DNA of 64,000 bases from Bifidobacterium margollesii (GTDB taxonomy: Bacteria > Actinomycetota > Actinomycetes > Actinomycetales > Bifidobacteriaceae), in assembly GCF_002860355.1 (NCBI RefSeq), contig NZ_NMWU01000035.1, forward strand, positions 28,921 through 92,920, given 5' to 3'. Below, in pieces: positions 18,113-26,371 of this stretch. The position numbers and the translations under genes are program-made. Position 1 is the stretch's first letter. Each line of letters opens with the position of its first letter. The notes below the pieces were generated by a model. It saw only the letters and a program-made list of their open reading frames with translations, was not told where the DNA came from and did no database searches.

Positions 18113-19225
18113 ATGAACAACACATCCTCATCCGTTCTGTTCGACCAGCCCGGTCCCCGTGGCCGTCGACGCATCAGGATCATCAATTGGATTGCCGCGC
18201 TGTTCTTCATCGTAGTGCTGGCACTGATCCTCATGCGACTGCACAATCCGCCGGACGGCGAGAATCAGCTCAGCTGGGAACTGTGGAAGCCGGCTTTGGA
18301 ACGCGAAGCGTGGACGGACTTCTATCTTCCCGGCCTGTGGATGACCGTCAAGGCATCCGTACTGGCAGTCATCGGATCCGTGGCGTTCGGTCTGGTCTTC
18401 GGCGTGGGGCGTCTGCTGCCCAGCTTGATCGTCCGTACCGTCGCCGGCGCGATCGTCGAATTCTGCCGTGCGGTTCCCGTGCTGCTGCTCATGATCTTCT
18501 TCTGGCGGTGGTTCGCCTTCTCCGGCATGTCGGAGCCGTCCTATTGGGCCGTGGTGCTTGCTCTGGTGCTGTACAACGGTTCCGTGGTCGCCGAGCTCGT
18601 ACGCTCCGGCGTGGGCAATCTGCCCGGCGGGCAGCGTGAGGCGGCCCTCGCCCTGGGCCTGACGCGCACCGAATCGCTGATGCAGATCGAGGTGCCCCAG
18701 GCCATCACCGCCATGCTGCCGGCCGCCGTGACCCAGCTGGTCGTCGTGCTCAAGGACACCGCTTTGGGATCGATCATCATGTACACCGATCTGTTGCAGG
18801 AGTCACGTCGACTCGGCTCGATGTACTTCAACATCCTGCAGACCCTGGTGGTCGCGGCGGTCGTCTACTTCTTCGCCTGCTGGCTGCTGTCCCGCTTGGC
18901 CGAATGGTTGCCCGAGCACATGCAGAAGCGCACCGCGGCCCCGGTGGAGCAGGAGCCCGTCGCCCCGATCGCGGCCGGCGACGCATCCAACGTGAACCAG
19001 ATCGCCGTGGCCAAGGAGGTTGACGAGCGTCCTCTGCGCGGCACTCCGCGTAAGTACCATGTGCATCACCGTGGCACCAACGCGTCGATCCACAACTGGC
19101 GCAGGACCCGCTACGAGCAGGGGTACGACGCCACAAGGCCCGAATCACAGGTGGATCCGGAGACCGGCCGGCCGTTCTCCGAGGAGAACCGTGCCGAAGG
19201 CGAAGGGAACGACGCACGGTCGTGA
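18113..19225 (+). CDS. gluD: Amino-acid ABC transporter permease (GluD type) with long cytoplasmic tail
   Basis: 370 residues from ATG 18113 (GGAGG 11 nt upstream; GTG 18101 is an overlapping alternative). The membrane part (about residues 25-265) has the permease segment LPGGQREAALALGLTRTESL. After the last helix comes an unusual hydrophilic tail of about 100 residues, rich in Pro/Glu and then Arg/His (TPRKYHVHHRGTNASIHNW), longer than usual for this family. The last four bases overlap the start of the next gene. Confidence 0.88.
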   Translation: MNNTSSSVLFDQPGPRGRRRIRIINWIAALFFIVVLALILMRLHNPPDGENQLSWELWKPALEREAWTDFYLPGLWMTVKASVLAVIGSVAFGLVFGVGRLLPSLIVRTVAGAIVEFCRAVPVLLLMIFFWRWFAFSGMSEPSYWAVVLALVLYNGSVVAELVRSGVGNLPGGQREAALALGLTRTESLMQIEVPQAITAMLPAAVTQLVVVLKDTALGSIIMYTDLLQESRRLGSMYFNILQTLVVAAVVYFFACWLLSRLAEWLPEHMQKRTAAPVEQEPVAPIAAGDASNVNQIAVAKEVDERPLRGTPRKYHVHHRGTNASIHNWRRTRYEQGYDATRPESQVDPETGRPFSEENRAEGEGNDARS

Positions 19226-19980
19226 CCGCAGAATCCGGAAACCGGAAGGCCGGACCCAGGGGGAGGCGATCGCGCATGTTCGACGCGATCGCCTCCTCCT
19301 ATGAGATGGTGGACGACCTCGCATCGCTTGGACAATGCCGTCTGTGGGCGCGCGCGGTGGCCAATGCGCTGGAAGGCCTCTGCGCCGAAGACCGAGCCGG
19401 GCTTGCCGGGACACGGGTGCTTGATGTGGCCTGCGGCACCGGTGTGTCGAGCCGCGCGCTGGCCGCACGCGGCGCCGAGGTCACCGGCTGCGACATCTCC
19501 GAGGGGATGCTTGCCGTCGCACGGCGGCGACGGAATCCGGTCCGGCGCGATGGCATCCGCTATGTGACCGCCGACGCCGAATGTCGGCTGCCGTTCCCCG
19601 ATGAATGGTTCGACGCGGTATCCGTGTCGTACGGATTGCGCAACATGGGCGACCCCGAAGCGGCTCTGCGCCATATGCTGCGGGTGGTCCGTCCGGGTTC
19701 GCCCATCGTCGTGCTCGATTTCGACATGCCGGACGATCCGGTGCTGCGAACCCTGTACAGGGCGTATTCGTCGGTGGCTTTGCCGGCGCTGGGAGGACTG
19801 CTCACCGGGCAGACGGAGCCGTATCGGTATCTCAACCGTTCCATCGGCGAATGGGAGGGGCGCCGCGGCGTGGCCCGCATGATGCTGGCCGCCGGGTGGC
19901 GTGACGTGCGTACCGCCACGCTGTGTGGCGGCATCGCCTCCATCTGCACCGCCCGCCGAGCCGCGCTTACGATGCGCTAA
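19222..19980 (+). CDS. UbiE/MenG-like class I SAM-dependent methyltransferase
   Basis: 252 residues from GTG 19222, overlapping the gluD stop by 4 nt, so translation is coupled. SAM-binding motif I is VLDVACGTGVSSRALA; the DISEGMLAVARRR segment and SVSYGLRNMGDPEAALRHML are strongly UbiE-like (demethylmenaquinone methyltransferase). Bifidobacteria are not known to make menaquinone, so the true acceptor is uncertain. Family assignment is firm, function is not. Confidence 0.8.
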   Translation: MTAESGNRKAGPRGRRSRMFDAIASSYEMVDDLASLGQCRLWARAVANALEGLCAEDRAGLAGTRVLDVACGTGVSSRALAARGAEVTGCDISEGMLAVARRRRNPVRRDGIRYVTADAECRLPFPDEWFDAVSVSYGLRNMGDPEAALRHMLRVVRPGSPIVVLDFDMPDDPVLRTLYRAYSSVALPALGGLLTGQTEPYRYLNRSIGEWEGRRGVARMMLAAGWRDVRTATLCGGIASICTARRAALTMR

Positions 19981-20034
19981 GAATTCACCGCTTCGTAGAT
20001 TTCATGCCAGATGCGGGTCCAGTATGGTACATCT

Positions 20035-20056
20035 GTTCACCATATGGTGAAACGGT
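20035..20056. promoter_or_regulatory. GTTCACC-containing palindrome upstream of 5'-nucleotidase
   Basis: TTCACCATATGGTGAA at 20036-20051 is a perfect 16-bp palindrome, and with the preceding G it contains GTTCACC, the core unit of actinobacterial PHO boxes. It lies about 50-65 nt before the start codon. Confidence 0.5.
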
Positions 20057-20102
20057 GGGATTCGAGAAGAACACGCAATTCAGGGATCACGGAACGAATC
20101 GC

Positions 20103-21683
20103 ATGGCCGTTTTCGACTGGCTGATCAGAATGGTCGCGGTTCTGGCGATGATCGCCCTGCTCGCCGGTCTTGCGGCGCATCGGGCGGTGGCCGAGGAAAC
20201 GGCTCCGCAGAAGATCACCATCGCCGAGGTCACCGATTTTCACGGTCACATCGAACAGGCGCGGTGGGTGAACGATCAGCTCATCAAAGCCCGAGAATAC
20301 AACCCCGGCGGCATGGTGGCGGTATCGGACGGTGATCTGGTGGGCGGCTCCCCGTATGAATCCTCGCGGGAGAAGGACCGTCCCACTCTGGATATCGCGA
20401 AGACCTGGGGGCTGACGGTTTCGGCGATGGGCAACCATGAGCTCGACCGGGGAGTGAGCGACTTCAACGGACGCATCGCAAGTCGAAGCAACGGCATCGA
20501 TTGGCTGGCAGCCAACGTGCGCAAGACCGAACGGTTCTCCAACCTGAAGGACTACACGATCCGAGTCATCGCAGGCAAACGAGTGGCGTTCGTCGGCGCG
20601 GTCACCGATCGCCTGTCATCGGTGCTCTCGCACAGCGTGATGCGCAACGTGACTCTGGACGAGTCGGCGGTGGAATCGGTCAATCGGGTGGCGGACCGGC
20701 TTTCGGACGGCGACGAGCGCAACGGCGAGGCCGATGCGGTGGTTGCGCTGATCCACGACGACGCCGATCTGGTGGCGAAGGACCGCGTCGGACTGAACGC
20801 CAACGTCGATCTGGTCTATGCCGGACATACCCATGCGGTGAAGACGGATCGGAGGACGGCCTCAGGGGCTCCGATCATCGAGGCCGGATGCTTCGGCCGG
20901 TACGTGGCCGTGCAGGATCTGCTGATTTCAGGATCCGGACGGCAGGCGCAGGTCAGCGTGCGCAACAGCTTCGGTGGTGCGCTGATCGACGATTCCCCGG
21001 CCAACGACGATCCCGCGAAAGTCGTGAATGCGGCCCAGACCACCTACTCGTCAAGCGCCGCGGTCGACTCCATCGTCCGGAAAGCGGACGCCGAGGCGCG
21101 GCGAGCCGGCGACGTAGTGGTCTCCTCGGTGAAACAGCGATACGACAAGACCGAGGATGCGGGACAGACGGCGTTGAACACGCTGATCGCCAATGCGGCG
21201 CTCGACGGCGCCCGACGAACCACCGAAGGCGCGAACGCCCGGGTCGGATTCGTCAATCCAGGCAGCCTCCGCACACAGGCCCTTGACCTTGACGGCGACG
21301 GATTCGTCACCGTGCGTGAGGTGCACGACATGATGGCGCTGCAGTTCGACAACGCGGTGATCACACTCAACGGCATCCAGCTGAGGCAGGCCATCGCCCA
21401 GCAATGGCATCGCGACGAGCAGGGCCGATGGCGCAGCGGGCATCTCGGCATATCCTCCAACGTGACCTATCGGATGGATCTCACCGGGGATGATCCCCGC
21501 GTCGTCGATCTGCGGGTCGACGGCCGACCCATCGACGATGCGCAGTCGATCACGGTGGCCGGCAACACCTTCCTGCTCACCGGCGGCGACGGGTACACGG
21601 CGTTCGAACAAGGAACCGGGTACGCCGACACGGCAGTGCCCTATGCCCAGACCCTCATCACGTTCCTCAAAGCCCACGACTGA
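20103..21683 (+). CDS. Secreted 5'-nucleotidase / metallophosphatase (UshA-like)
   Basis: 526 residues from ATG 20103. A signal peptide (residues 1-30: MVAVLAMIALLAGLAAHRAVA) implies export, for removing phosphate from nucleotides outside the cell. Metallophosphatase motifs: VTDFHGH (Asp45, His47), GNHELDRG (110-117) and GHTH (241-244). The C-terminal 5'-nucleotidase domain has FVNPGSLRTQ and QFDNAVITLNG. Between them, residues 395-406 (DLDGDGFVTVRE) form a canonical EF-hand calcium loop, unusual here. No sortase anchor is seen. Start codon support is weak: no Shine-Dalgarno; longer in-frame starts exist upstream but break the signal peptide. Confidence 0.85.
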   Translation: MAVFDWLIRMVAVLAMIALLAGLAAHRAVAEETAPQKITIAEVTDFHGHIEQARWVNDQLIKAREYNPGGMVAVSDGDLVGGSPYESSREKDRPTLDIAKTWGLTVSAMGNHELDRGVSDFNGRIASRSNGIDWLAANVRKTERFSNLKDYTIRVIAGKRVAFVGAVTDRLSSVLSHSVMRNVTLDESAVESVNRVADRLSDGDERNGEADAVVALIHDDADLVAKDRVGLNANVDLVYAGHTHAVKTDRRTASGAPIIEAGCFGRYVAVQDLLISGSGRQAQVSVRNSFGGALIDDSPANDDPAKVVNAAQTTYSSSAAVDSIVRKADAEARRAGDVVVSSVKQRYDKTEDAGQTALNTLIANAALDGARRTTEGANARVGFVNPGSLRTQALDLDGDGFVTVREVHDMMALQFDNAVITLNGIQLRQAIAQQWHRDEQGRWRSGHLGISSNVTYRMDLTGDDPRVVDLRVDGRPIDDAQSITVAGNTFLLTGGDGYTAFEQGTGYADTAVPYAQTLITFLKAHD

Positions 21684-21745
21684 CATCGACGTTGCATCGT
21701 CGCTCATATCGCATCGGCTATAGCCGTCCATAAGCAACGTCGATG
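21684..21745. repeat. 12-bp inverted repeat with nested palindrome
   Basis: CATCGACGTTGC (21684-21695) and its complement (21734-21745), enclosing CGGCTATAGCCG (21715-21726). It follows the 5'-nucleotidase stop directly and lacks a T-run; it may act as a terminator or a structured RNA element. Confidence 0.5.
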
Positions 21746-21868
21746 ATCGACCCGGCGGGTCGGCCGCCCATCCATCGGTATGCTGAACCATGCCATGGAA
21801 GGGCATGAGCGTCGGTGGAGTACCAGGCCGACGCCCACCGGCGGGACCGCGGAACAAAAGGGGGAATC

Positions 21869-22405
21869 ATGACATTGCACATCGAGGACTGGCATGACGG
21901 GACTCTGCTGGCGCCACCGGTATTCGAAGCGCTGAAAACCCTCCCGGAACAGCTGATCATCGGCGTGACGAGAAACACCGACGAGGAATCGGACACCGAC
22001 CTGTGGTGCCCGAAATACGGTATTCCGTTCTCGATCACCGGCAACGTGGTGGTGACCCACACCCACAAGACCCGCAAAGCCCCGCCCCAATTCGCCGCCG
22101 CCTTCGTCACCGCGGACACGCGTGCCGATCTCAACGGCAAGGTGAAGCACACCCTCGAAGTGAGCAAGGTGTCGTTCGCTCCCATCACGGCCGCAGTGGA
22201 GGCCACCGGCATGGAATCGGGAGGCATGTCGCCCATAGGCCTACCGGACGGCTGGCCGCTGCTGGTGGACGAACACATCCTCGGCATCGACGAACTCTAT
22301 CTGGGCTCCGGAATCCGTCCGTCGAAGCTCGTGGTGAACGGCGCGATCTTCGAACATGTTCCGGGAGTCACCTTCGTGGAGGGGCTCGGCAAGCCCCGAG
22401 ACTGA
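21869..22405 (+). CDS. YbaK/ProX-like aminoacyl-tRNA deacylase family protein
   Basis: 178 residues from ATG 21869, Shine-Dalgarno AAGGGGG. The fold signature is visible in the AFVTADTRADLNGKVKHTLE and VSFAPITAAVEATGMESGGMSPIG segments, the latter being the substrate-pocket loop of the YbaK/ProX editing domain with the conserved GG(M)SP(I/L)G. Such proteins hydrolyse mischarged tRNAs. Which tRNA is edited is not readable. It is a stand-alone domain, not fused to a synthetase. Confidence 0.75.
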   Translation: MTLHIEDWHDGTLLAPPVFEALKTLPEQLIIGVTRNTDEESDTDLWCPKYGIPFSITGNVVVTHTHKTRKAPPQFAAAFVTADTRADLNGKVKHTLEVSKVSFAPITAAVEATGMESGGMSPIGLPDGWPLLVDEHILGIDELYLGSGIRPSKLVVNGAIFEHVPGVTFVEGLGKPRD

Positions 22406-22532
22406 TCCCGGTTTCCCGGTCGCCAAACTGACGGCCAGCCTCCGGGTATCCGTCCGAAACCGCGTCAGGGTGTTAAGCTCGGCAGCATACGCATGCGACG
22501 ATGCATAGCAACCGGAACGCGGGAGGCATCCA

Positions 22533-23528
22533 ATGACGGATCAGAACACAAACAAAACGACCAAGACCATCAACAAGACGCTCAGAACCGCGAAGGAAAC
22601 GAACCGGGACCTTGAAAAGGCCATCAAACGACGCAAGTCGCTGCAGAAACGACTCGAACTCGCCGCCGAAACCTCGGACCTGCTCAGCTCCGTGTGGAGC
22701 CGCCATCCCTCTCGTCGACTGCGATTCGGCGATGGCGTGACCGCGCTCGCCGACGTGAAGGGATCCTCCACGCCGGGGTTCCACGCCACCGCCGAGGAGG
22801 GAGAGCGGTTCATCGAGCTGAGCTCCGAATCCATCGCACGGTATCAGGACCAGCTGTACGCTGACGGTACGGTCGGCTCCAAACGACGGCTGCTGGTCAT
22901 TCTGCAGGGTATGGATGCCTCGGGCAAAGGCGGCATCGTTCGGCATGTGTTCCGGCAGGTCGATCCCATGGGCATCCACTACCACGGATTCGGCAGGCCC
23001 ACCGATGAGGAGGCGTCCCATGACTTCCTGTGGCGCATCGAACGCGAACTTCCCGCCTACGGGTGGATTTCGATCTTCGACCGTTCCCACTACGAGGATG
23101 TGGTGATGCCCCATGTCTACGGCACGATGGATCGGCGTGTGTGGCAGGGCAGGTACGAGCGGATCCGGCGCTTCGAGAAGGAACTCGTCGACGACGAATG
23201 CGCGATCATCAAGATCTTTCTGGTGATCTCGAAGGAGGCCCAGCGCAAGCAGTTCCTGCAAAGACTCGACGACCCTACCAAGCATTGGAAATTCGACGTC
23301 TCCGATCTTGATGCCCGGGATCGTTGGGACGATTACATGAACGCCTGGCAGGAGGTGTTCGACAAGACCTCCACCGATGAGGCGCCATGGTATCTGGTGC
23401 CGGCCGACAACCGGTGGTACTCCCGCGCGGTGGTTTCGGAGCTCCTGCGGGTGACGCTCAAGGGCATGGGCCTTGATTGGCCGGAGGCACGGTTCGATCT
23501 CGAGGAGGCGCGTCGTCGTCTCGGATGA
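22533..23528 (+). CDS. ppk2: Polyphosphate kinase 2 (PPK2)
   Basis: 331 residues, Shine-Dalgarno GGGAGG. Transfers phosphate between polyphosphate and nucleotides. Walker A is QGMDASGKGG (125-134); Walker B and arginine-containing lid motifs are ISIFDRSHYEDV (179-190) and RVWQGRYERIRRFEKEL. The DPMGIHYHGFGRPTDEE segment is typical of the one-domain PPK2 class that makes ADP or ATP from polyphosphate. A Lys/Thr-rich N-terminal extension of about 60 residues precedes the kinase core. Close to the 5'-nucleotidase and a PAP2 phosphatase, giving a phosphate-handling neighbourhood. Confidence 0.9.
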   Translation: MTDQNTNKTTKTINKTLRTAKETNRDLEKAIKRRKSLQKRLELAAETSDLLSSVWSRHPSRRLRFGDGVTALADVKGSSTPGFHATAEEGERFIELSSESIARYQDQLYADGTVGSKRRLLVILQGMDASGKGGIVRHVFRQVDPMGIHYHGFGRPTDEEASHDFLWRIERELPAYGWISIFDRSHYEDVVMPHVYGTMDRRVWQGRYERIRRFEKELVDDECAIIKIFLVISKEAQRKQFLQRLDDPTKHWKFDVSDLDARDRWDDYMNAWQEVFDKTSTDEAPWYLVPADNRWYSRAVVSELLRVTLKGMGLDWPEARFDLEEARRRLG

Positions 23529-23589
23529 ACGAGTGGACGCGGGCTCCTCCTCGGTCGTGGCTCCGCGACGTCAGTTCCGCCGCGGAGGC

Positions 23590-23595
23590 TAGAAT
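23590..23595 (+). promoter_or_regulatory. -10 candidate for the DUF3516 helicase gene
   Basis: TAGAAT, about 70 nt before the start codon; no clear -35. Confidence 0.3.
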
Positions 23596-23664
23596 GAGCG
23601 GGATTGATGCGTGCCCGCGGGAACTGATCATGGCGGGATCGATAGGAAACGAGGGGAGTGGACG

Positions 23665-26220
23665 ATGGAGGAGCCTAACGGCGGTCTGGCCGCGCTGATA
23701 CCCGGATACGGGGACGACGATCGCAATCTCGATGCGGACGACATCTTCGACCGGTTCTTCGGCTGGGTGGAATCACGGGGCATCACGCCTTGGCCGCATC
23801 AGGAGGAGGCCGTCATGAGCCTGCTCGCCGGCGATCATGTGATTCTCAGCACTCCCACCGGGTCGGGCAAGTCGCTGGTCGCCCTCGGCATGCATTTCGC
23901 GGCGCTATGCACCGGTCGACGCTCCTACTACACCGCTCCGATCAAAGCGCTGGTTTCCGAGAAGTTCTTCGATCTGGTGAACGTGCTGGGGCGAGACAAC
24001 GTCGGCATGATCACCGGGGATACGCACATCAACACCGATGCGCCGGTGATCTGCTGTACGGCGGAGATCCTGGCCAGCCAGGCGTTGCGGGAAGGCGTTC
24101 GGGCGGATATCGGCTGCGTGGCGATGGACGAGTTCCACTATTACGGCGATTCCGAACGCGGCTGGGCATGGCAGGTGCCGCTGCTCACTCTCCCGCATAC
24201 GCAGTTCCTGCTGATGAGCGCCACGTTGGGCGACACCACGCAGATCGTGAACACGCTGGAACGGCACACCGATTCGGATGTCGCGGTGGTGGACGACGCG
24301 AAGCGGCCGATTCCGCTGAGCTATGAATATACCGACAGGATTCTCGCGTCAACGGTGGAGCTGACCATGCGGCGTGGTGAATCGCCGATCTATGTGGTGC
24401 ATTTCTCCCAGGACGCCGCCTTGGAGACGGCGCAGGCGCTTTCCAGCACCGGAGTGACCACCAAGGAGCAGCGCGCCGCCATCGCCGAGGCCATCAGAGG
24501 AACCCGGTTCACCACCGCGTTCGGCAAGATACTGCAGCGTCTGCTGCGTACCGGCGTGGGCGTGCATCATGCGGGTATGCTGCCCCGGTATCGGCGGTTG
24601 GTGGAGCAGCTCGCCCAGCAGGGGCTGCTGCCGGTGATCTGCGGCACCGACACGCTCGGCGTCGGCATCAACGTGCCGATCCACACCGTGGTGCTCACCC
24701 AGCTCACCAAGTTCGACGGATCCCGCATGAGAAGGCTTCGCGCCCGTGAGTTCCATCAGATCGCCGGCAGGGCGGGACGTTCCGGATTCGACACCGAAGG
24801 TCTGGTGATCGCCGAAGCGCCGGAATACGAGATCGAGAATGCTCGTGCCGTGGCCAAGGCGGGCAACGATCCGAAGAAACTCAAGAAAATCAAACGCAAG
24901 AAGCCGCCGGAGGGTTTCGTCACCTGGAACCAGAACACCTTCGACAAGCTCATCGACCAGCCTCCGGAGACGTTGACGCCCCATATGCGCATCACCCATT
25001 CGATGGTGCTGGCCGAGGTCTCCCAAGGTGGCGACGCGCGTGCGAGGGTGGACGATCTCATCGACGACTCGGCACAGAGCCCGCAGCAGAAGGAGAAGCT
25101 GCATGAACGGGCCGATGAGATCTTCCAGACCCTGATCGACACCGACGTCATCGAATACGAGGAGTACGACGACGGAGGTCGCGACTACTACACCACCGTG
25201 GATCTTCCCGAGGATTTCGCGCTCGACCAGCCGTTGAGCCCCTTCCTTCTGGCTGCGCTCGAACTGCTCGACCCGGAATCCGAAACCTATGCGCTCGACG
25301 TGATCTCGATGGTGGAATCCACGTTGGAGGATCCGAAACAGGTGCTTCGCGCCCAGGAGCGGCAGGCGAGAGATGCGGCCATGTCCGAAATGAAGGCCGA
25401 TGGCCTCGACTATGAGGAACGCATGGATCGGCTGCAGGAGATCACCTACCCCAAGCCTTTGGCGGACGTGCTCGACGCGGCGTTCACCCAGTATCGCAAG
25501 GATGTGCCGTGGGCCAACGACTATTGGCTGAGCCCCAAATCCGTATTGCGCGACATGATCGAAACGGCCTCCGATTTCACCGGATACATCGCCCGATACA
25601 ACATCGCCCGATCCGAAGGCACGTTGCTGCGCTATCTCTCCGATGCCTATCGCGCTCTTGAACGCACCGTACCGCCGGAGAAGTGCGACGATCAGCTGGA
25701 CGACATCATCGCTTGGCTTCGCGTGGTGGTCCGCGGCGTCGATTCCTCCTTGGTGGACGAATGGGAGCATGCCGGAAACACGAATCCCGAGGCGGCTGCC
25801 ACAGCCGCACCGCCGAAGACCGCCGACGAGATCGTGCAGGACAGAAGAGGGCTCACCGTGCTGGTGCGCAACGCCATGTTCCGGCGCGTGGAACTCATGG
25901 ATCGCGAGGATACGAGAACGCTCGCCGCCATGGACGAGGATTGGGGCATGGGTCTGCGCGACTGGGAGGATACGCTCGACGAATACTACGACGAACATGA
26001 GTACATCAACACTGATGCCTCGGCCCGGTCCAAGGACTACTTCGTACTCGACACCTCCAAGGAGCGCAGCGACCGCGTGTGGTACGTGCGTCAGATCATC
26101 GGCGATTCCGACGGCGATCATGACTGGGCCATCACCGGTGCCGTGGATCTCAAGGCCACGCAGAACAGCGGCGAGGTGGTGTTCGACGATTATCGAGTGG
26201 GACCCGTCGAAGAGCTGTAG
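23665..26220 (+). CDS. DEAD/DEAH-box helicase with DUF3516 C-terminal domain
   Basis: 851 residues from ATG 23665 (GAGGGGAG upstream). Superfamily 2 helicase: Walker A STPTGSGKS (62-70), DExH box AMDEFHYYGD, motif III LMSATLGDTT, and helicase-C motifs GTDTLGVGINVPIHTVV and HQIAGRAGRSGFD. The remaining half, rich in acidic residues, is the DUF3516 domain found in actinobacterial members. The Ski2-like features (QIAGRAGR, AGMLPRYRRLVE) suggest RNA remodelling, but no direct evidence is present. A single transcription unit. Confidence 0.88.
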   Translation: MEEPNGGLAALIPGYGDDDRNLDADDIFDRFFGWVESRGITPWPHQEEAVMSLLAGDHVILSTPTGSGKSLVALGMHFAALCTGRRSYYTAPIKALVSEKFFDLVNVLGRDNVGMITGDTHINTDAPVICCTAEILASQALREGVRADIGCVAMDEFHYYGDSERGWAWQVPLLTLPHTQFLLMSATLGDTTQIVNTLERHTDSDVAVVDDAKRPIPLSYEYTDRILASTVELTMRRGESPIYVVHFSQDAALETAQALSSTGVTTKEQRAAIAEAIRGTRFTTAFGKILQRLLRTGVGVHHAGMLPRYRRLVEQLAQQGLLPVICGTDTLGVGINVPIHTVVLTQLTKFDGSRMRRLRAREFHQIAGRAGRSGFDTEGLVIAEAPEYEIENARAVAKAGNDPKKLKKIKRKKPPEGFVTWNQNTFDKLIDQPPETLTPHMRITHSMVLAEVSQGGDARARVDDLIDDSAQSPQQKEKLHERADEIFQTLIDTDVIEYEEYDDGGRDYYTTVDLPEDFALDQPLSPFLLAALELLDPESETYALDVISMVESTLEDPKQVLRAQERQARDAAMSEMKADGLDYEERMDRLQEITYPKPLADVLDAAFTQYRKDVPWANDYWLSPKSVLRDMIETASDFTGYIARYNIARSEGTLLRYLSDAYRALERTVPPEKCDDQLDDIIAWLRVVVRGVDSSLVDEWEHAGNTNPEAAATAAPPKTADEIVQDRRGLTVLVRNAMFRRVELMDREDTRTLAAMDEDWGMGLRDWEDTLDEYYDEHEYINTDASARSKDYFVLDTSKERSDRVWYVRQIIGDSDGDHDWAITGAVDLKATQNSGEVVFDDYRVGPVEEL

Positions 26221-26227
26221 CGGGCAG

Positions 26228-26249
26228 GTTCACCGACAGTTCATCGCCC
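26228..26249 (+). promoter_or_regulatory. PHO-box-like 11-bp direct repeat upstream of PAP2 gene
   Basis: GTTCACCGACA (26228-26238) is followed immediately by GTTCATCGCCC (26239-26249), the 11-nt periodic GTTCACC arrangement bound by actinobacterial PhoP. A third GTTCACC is at 26282-26288. The repeats begin 7 nt after the helicase stop and 144 nt before the PAP2 start. Confidence 0.5.
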
Positions 26250-26266
26250 GGAACCCCATCGTTGCG

Positions 26267-26282
26267 CTATCGTATACGATAG
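26267..26282. promoter_or_regulatory. Perfect 16-bp palindrome upstream of PAP2 gene
   Basis: CTATCGTATACGATAG reads the same on both strands. It lies between the GTTCACC repeats and the start codon; likely a second regulator's operator. Confidence 0.5.
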
Positions 26283-26371
26283 TTCACCGTACGGGAGTAA
26301 TCTCACGCCATTGACTATGGTTTCCCGCGCCCGGCCGTGCCGCCGGGCGCCGATGTCGAAAAGCTGGTGAC

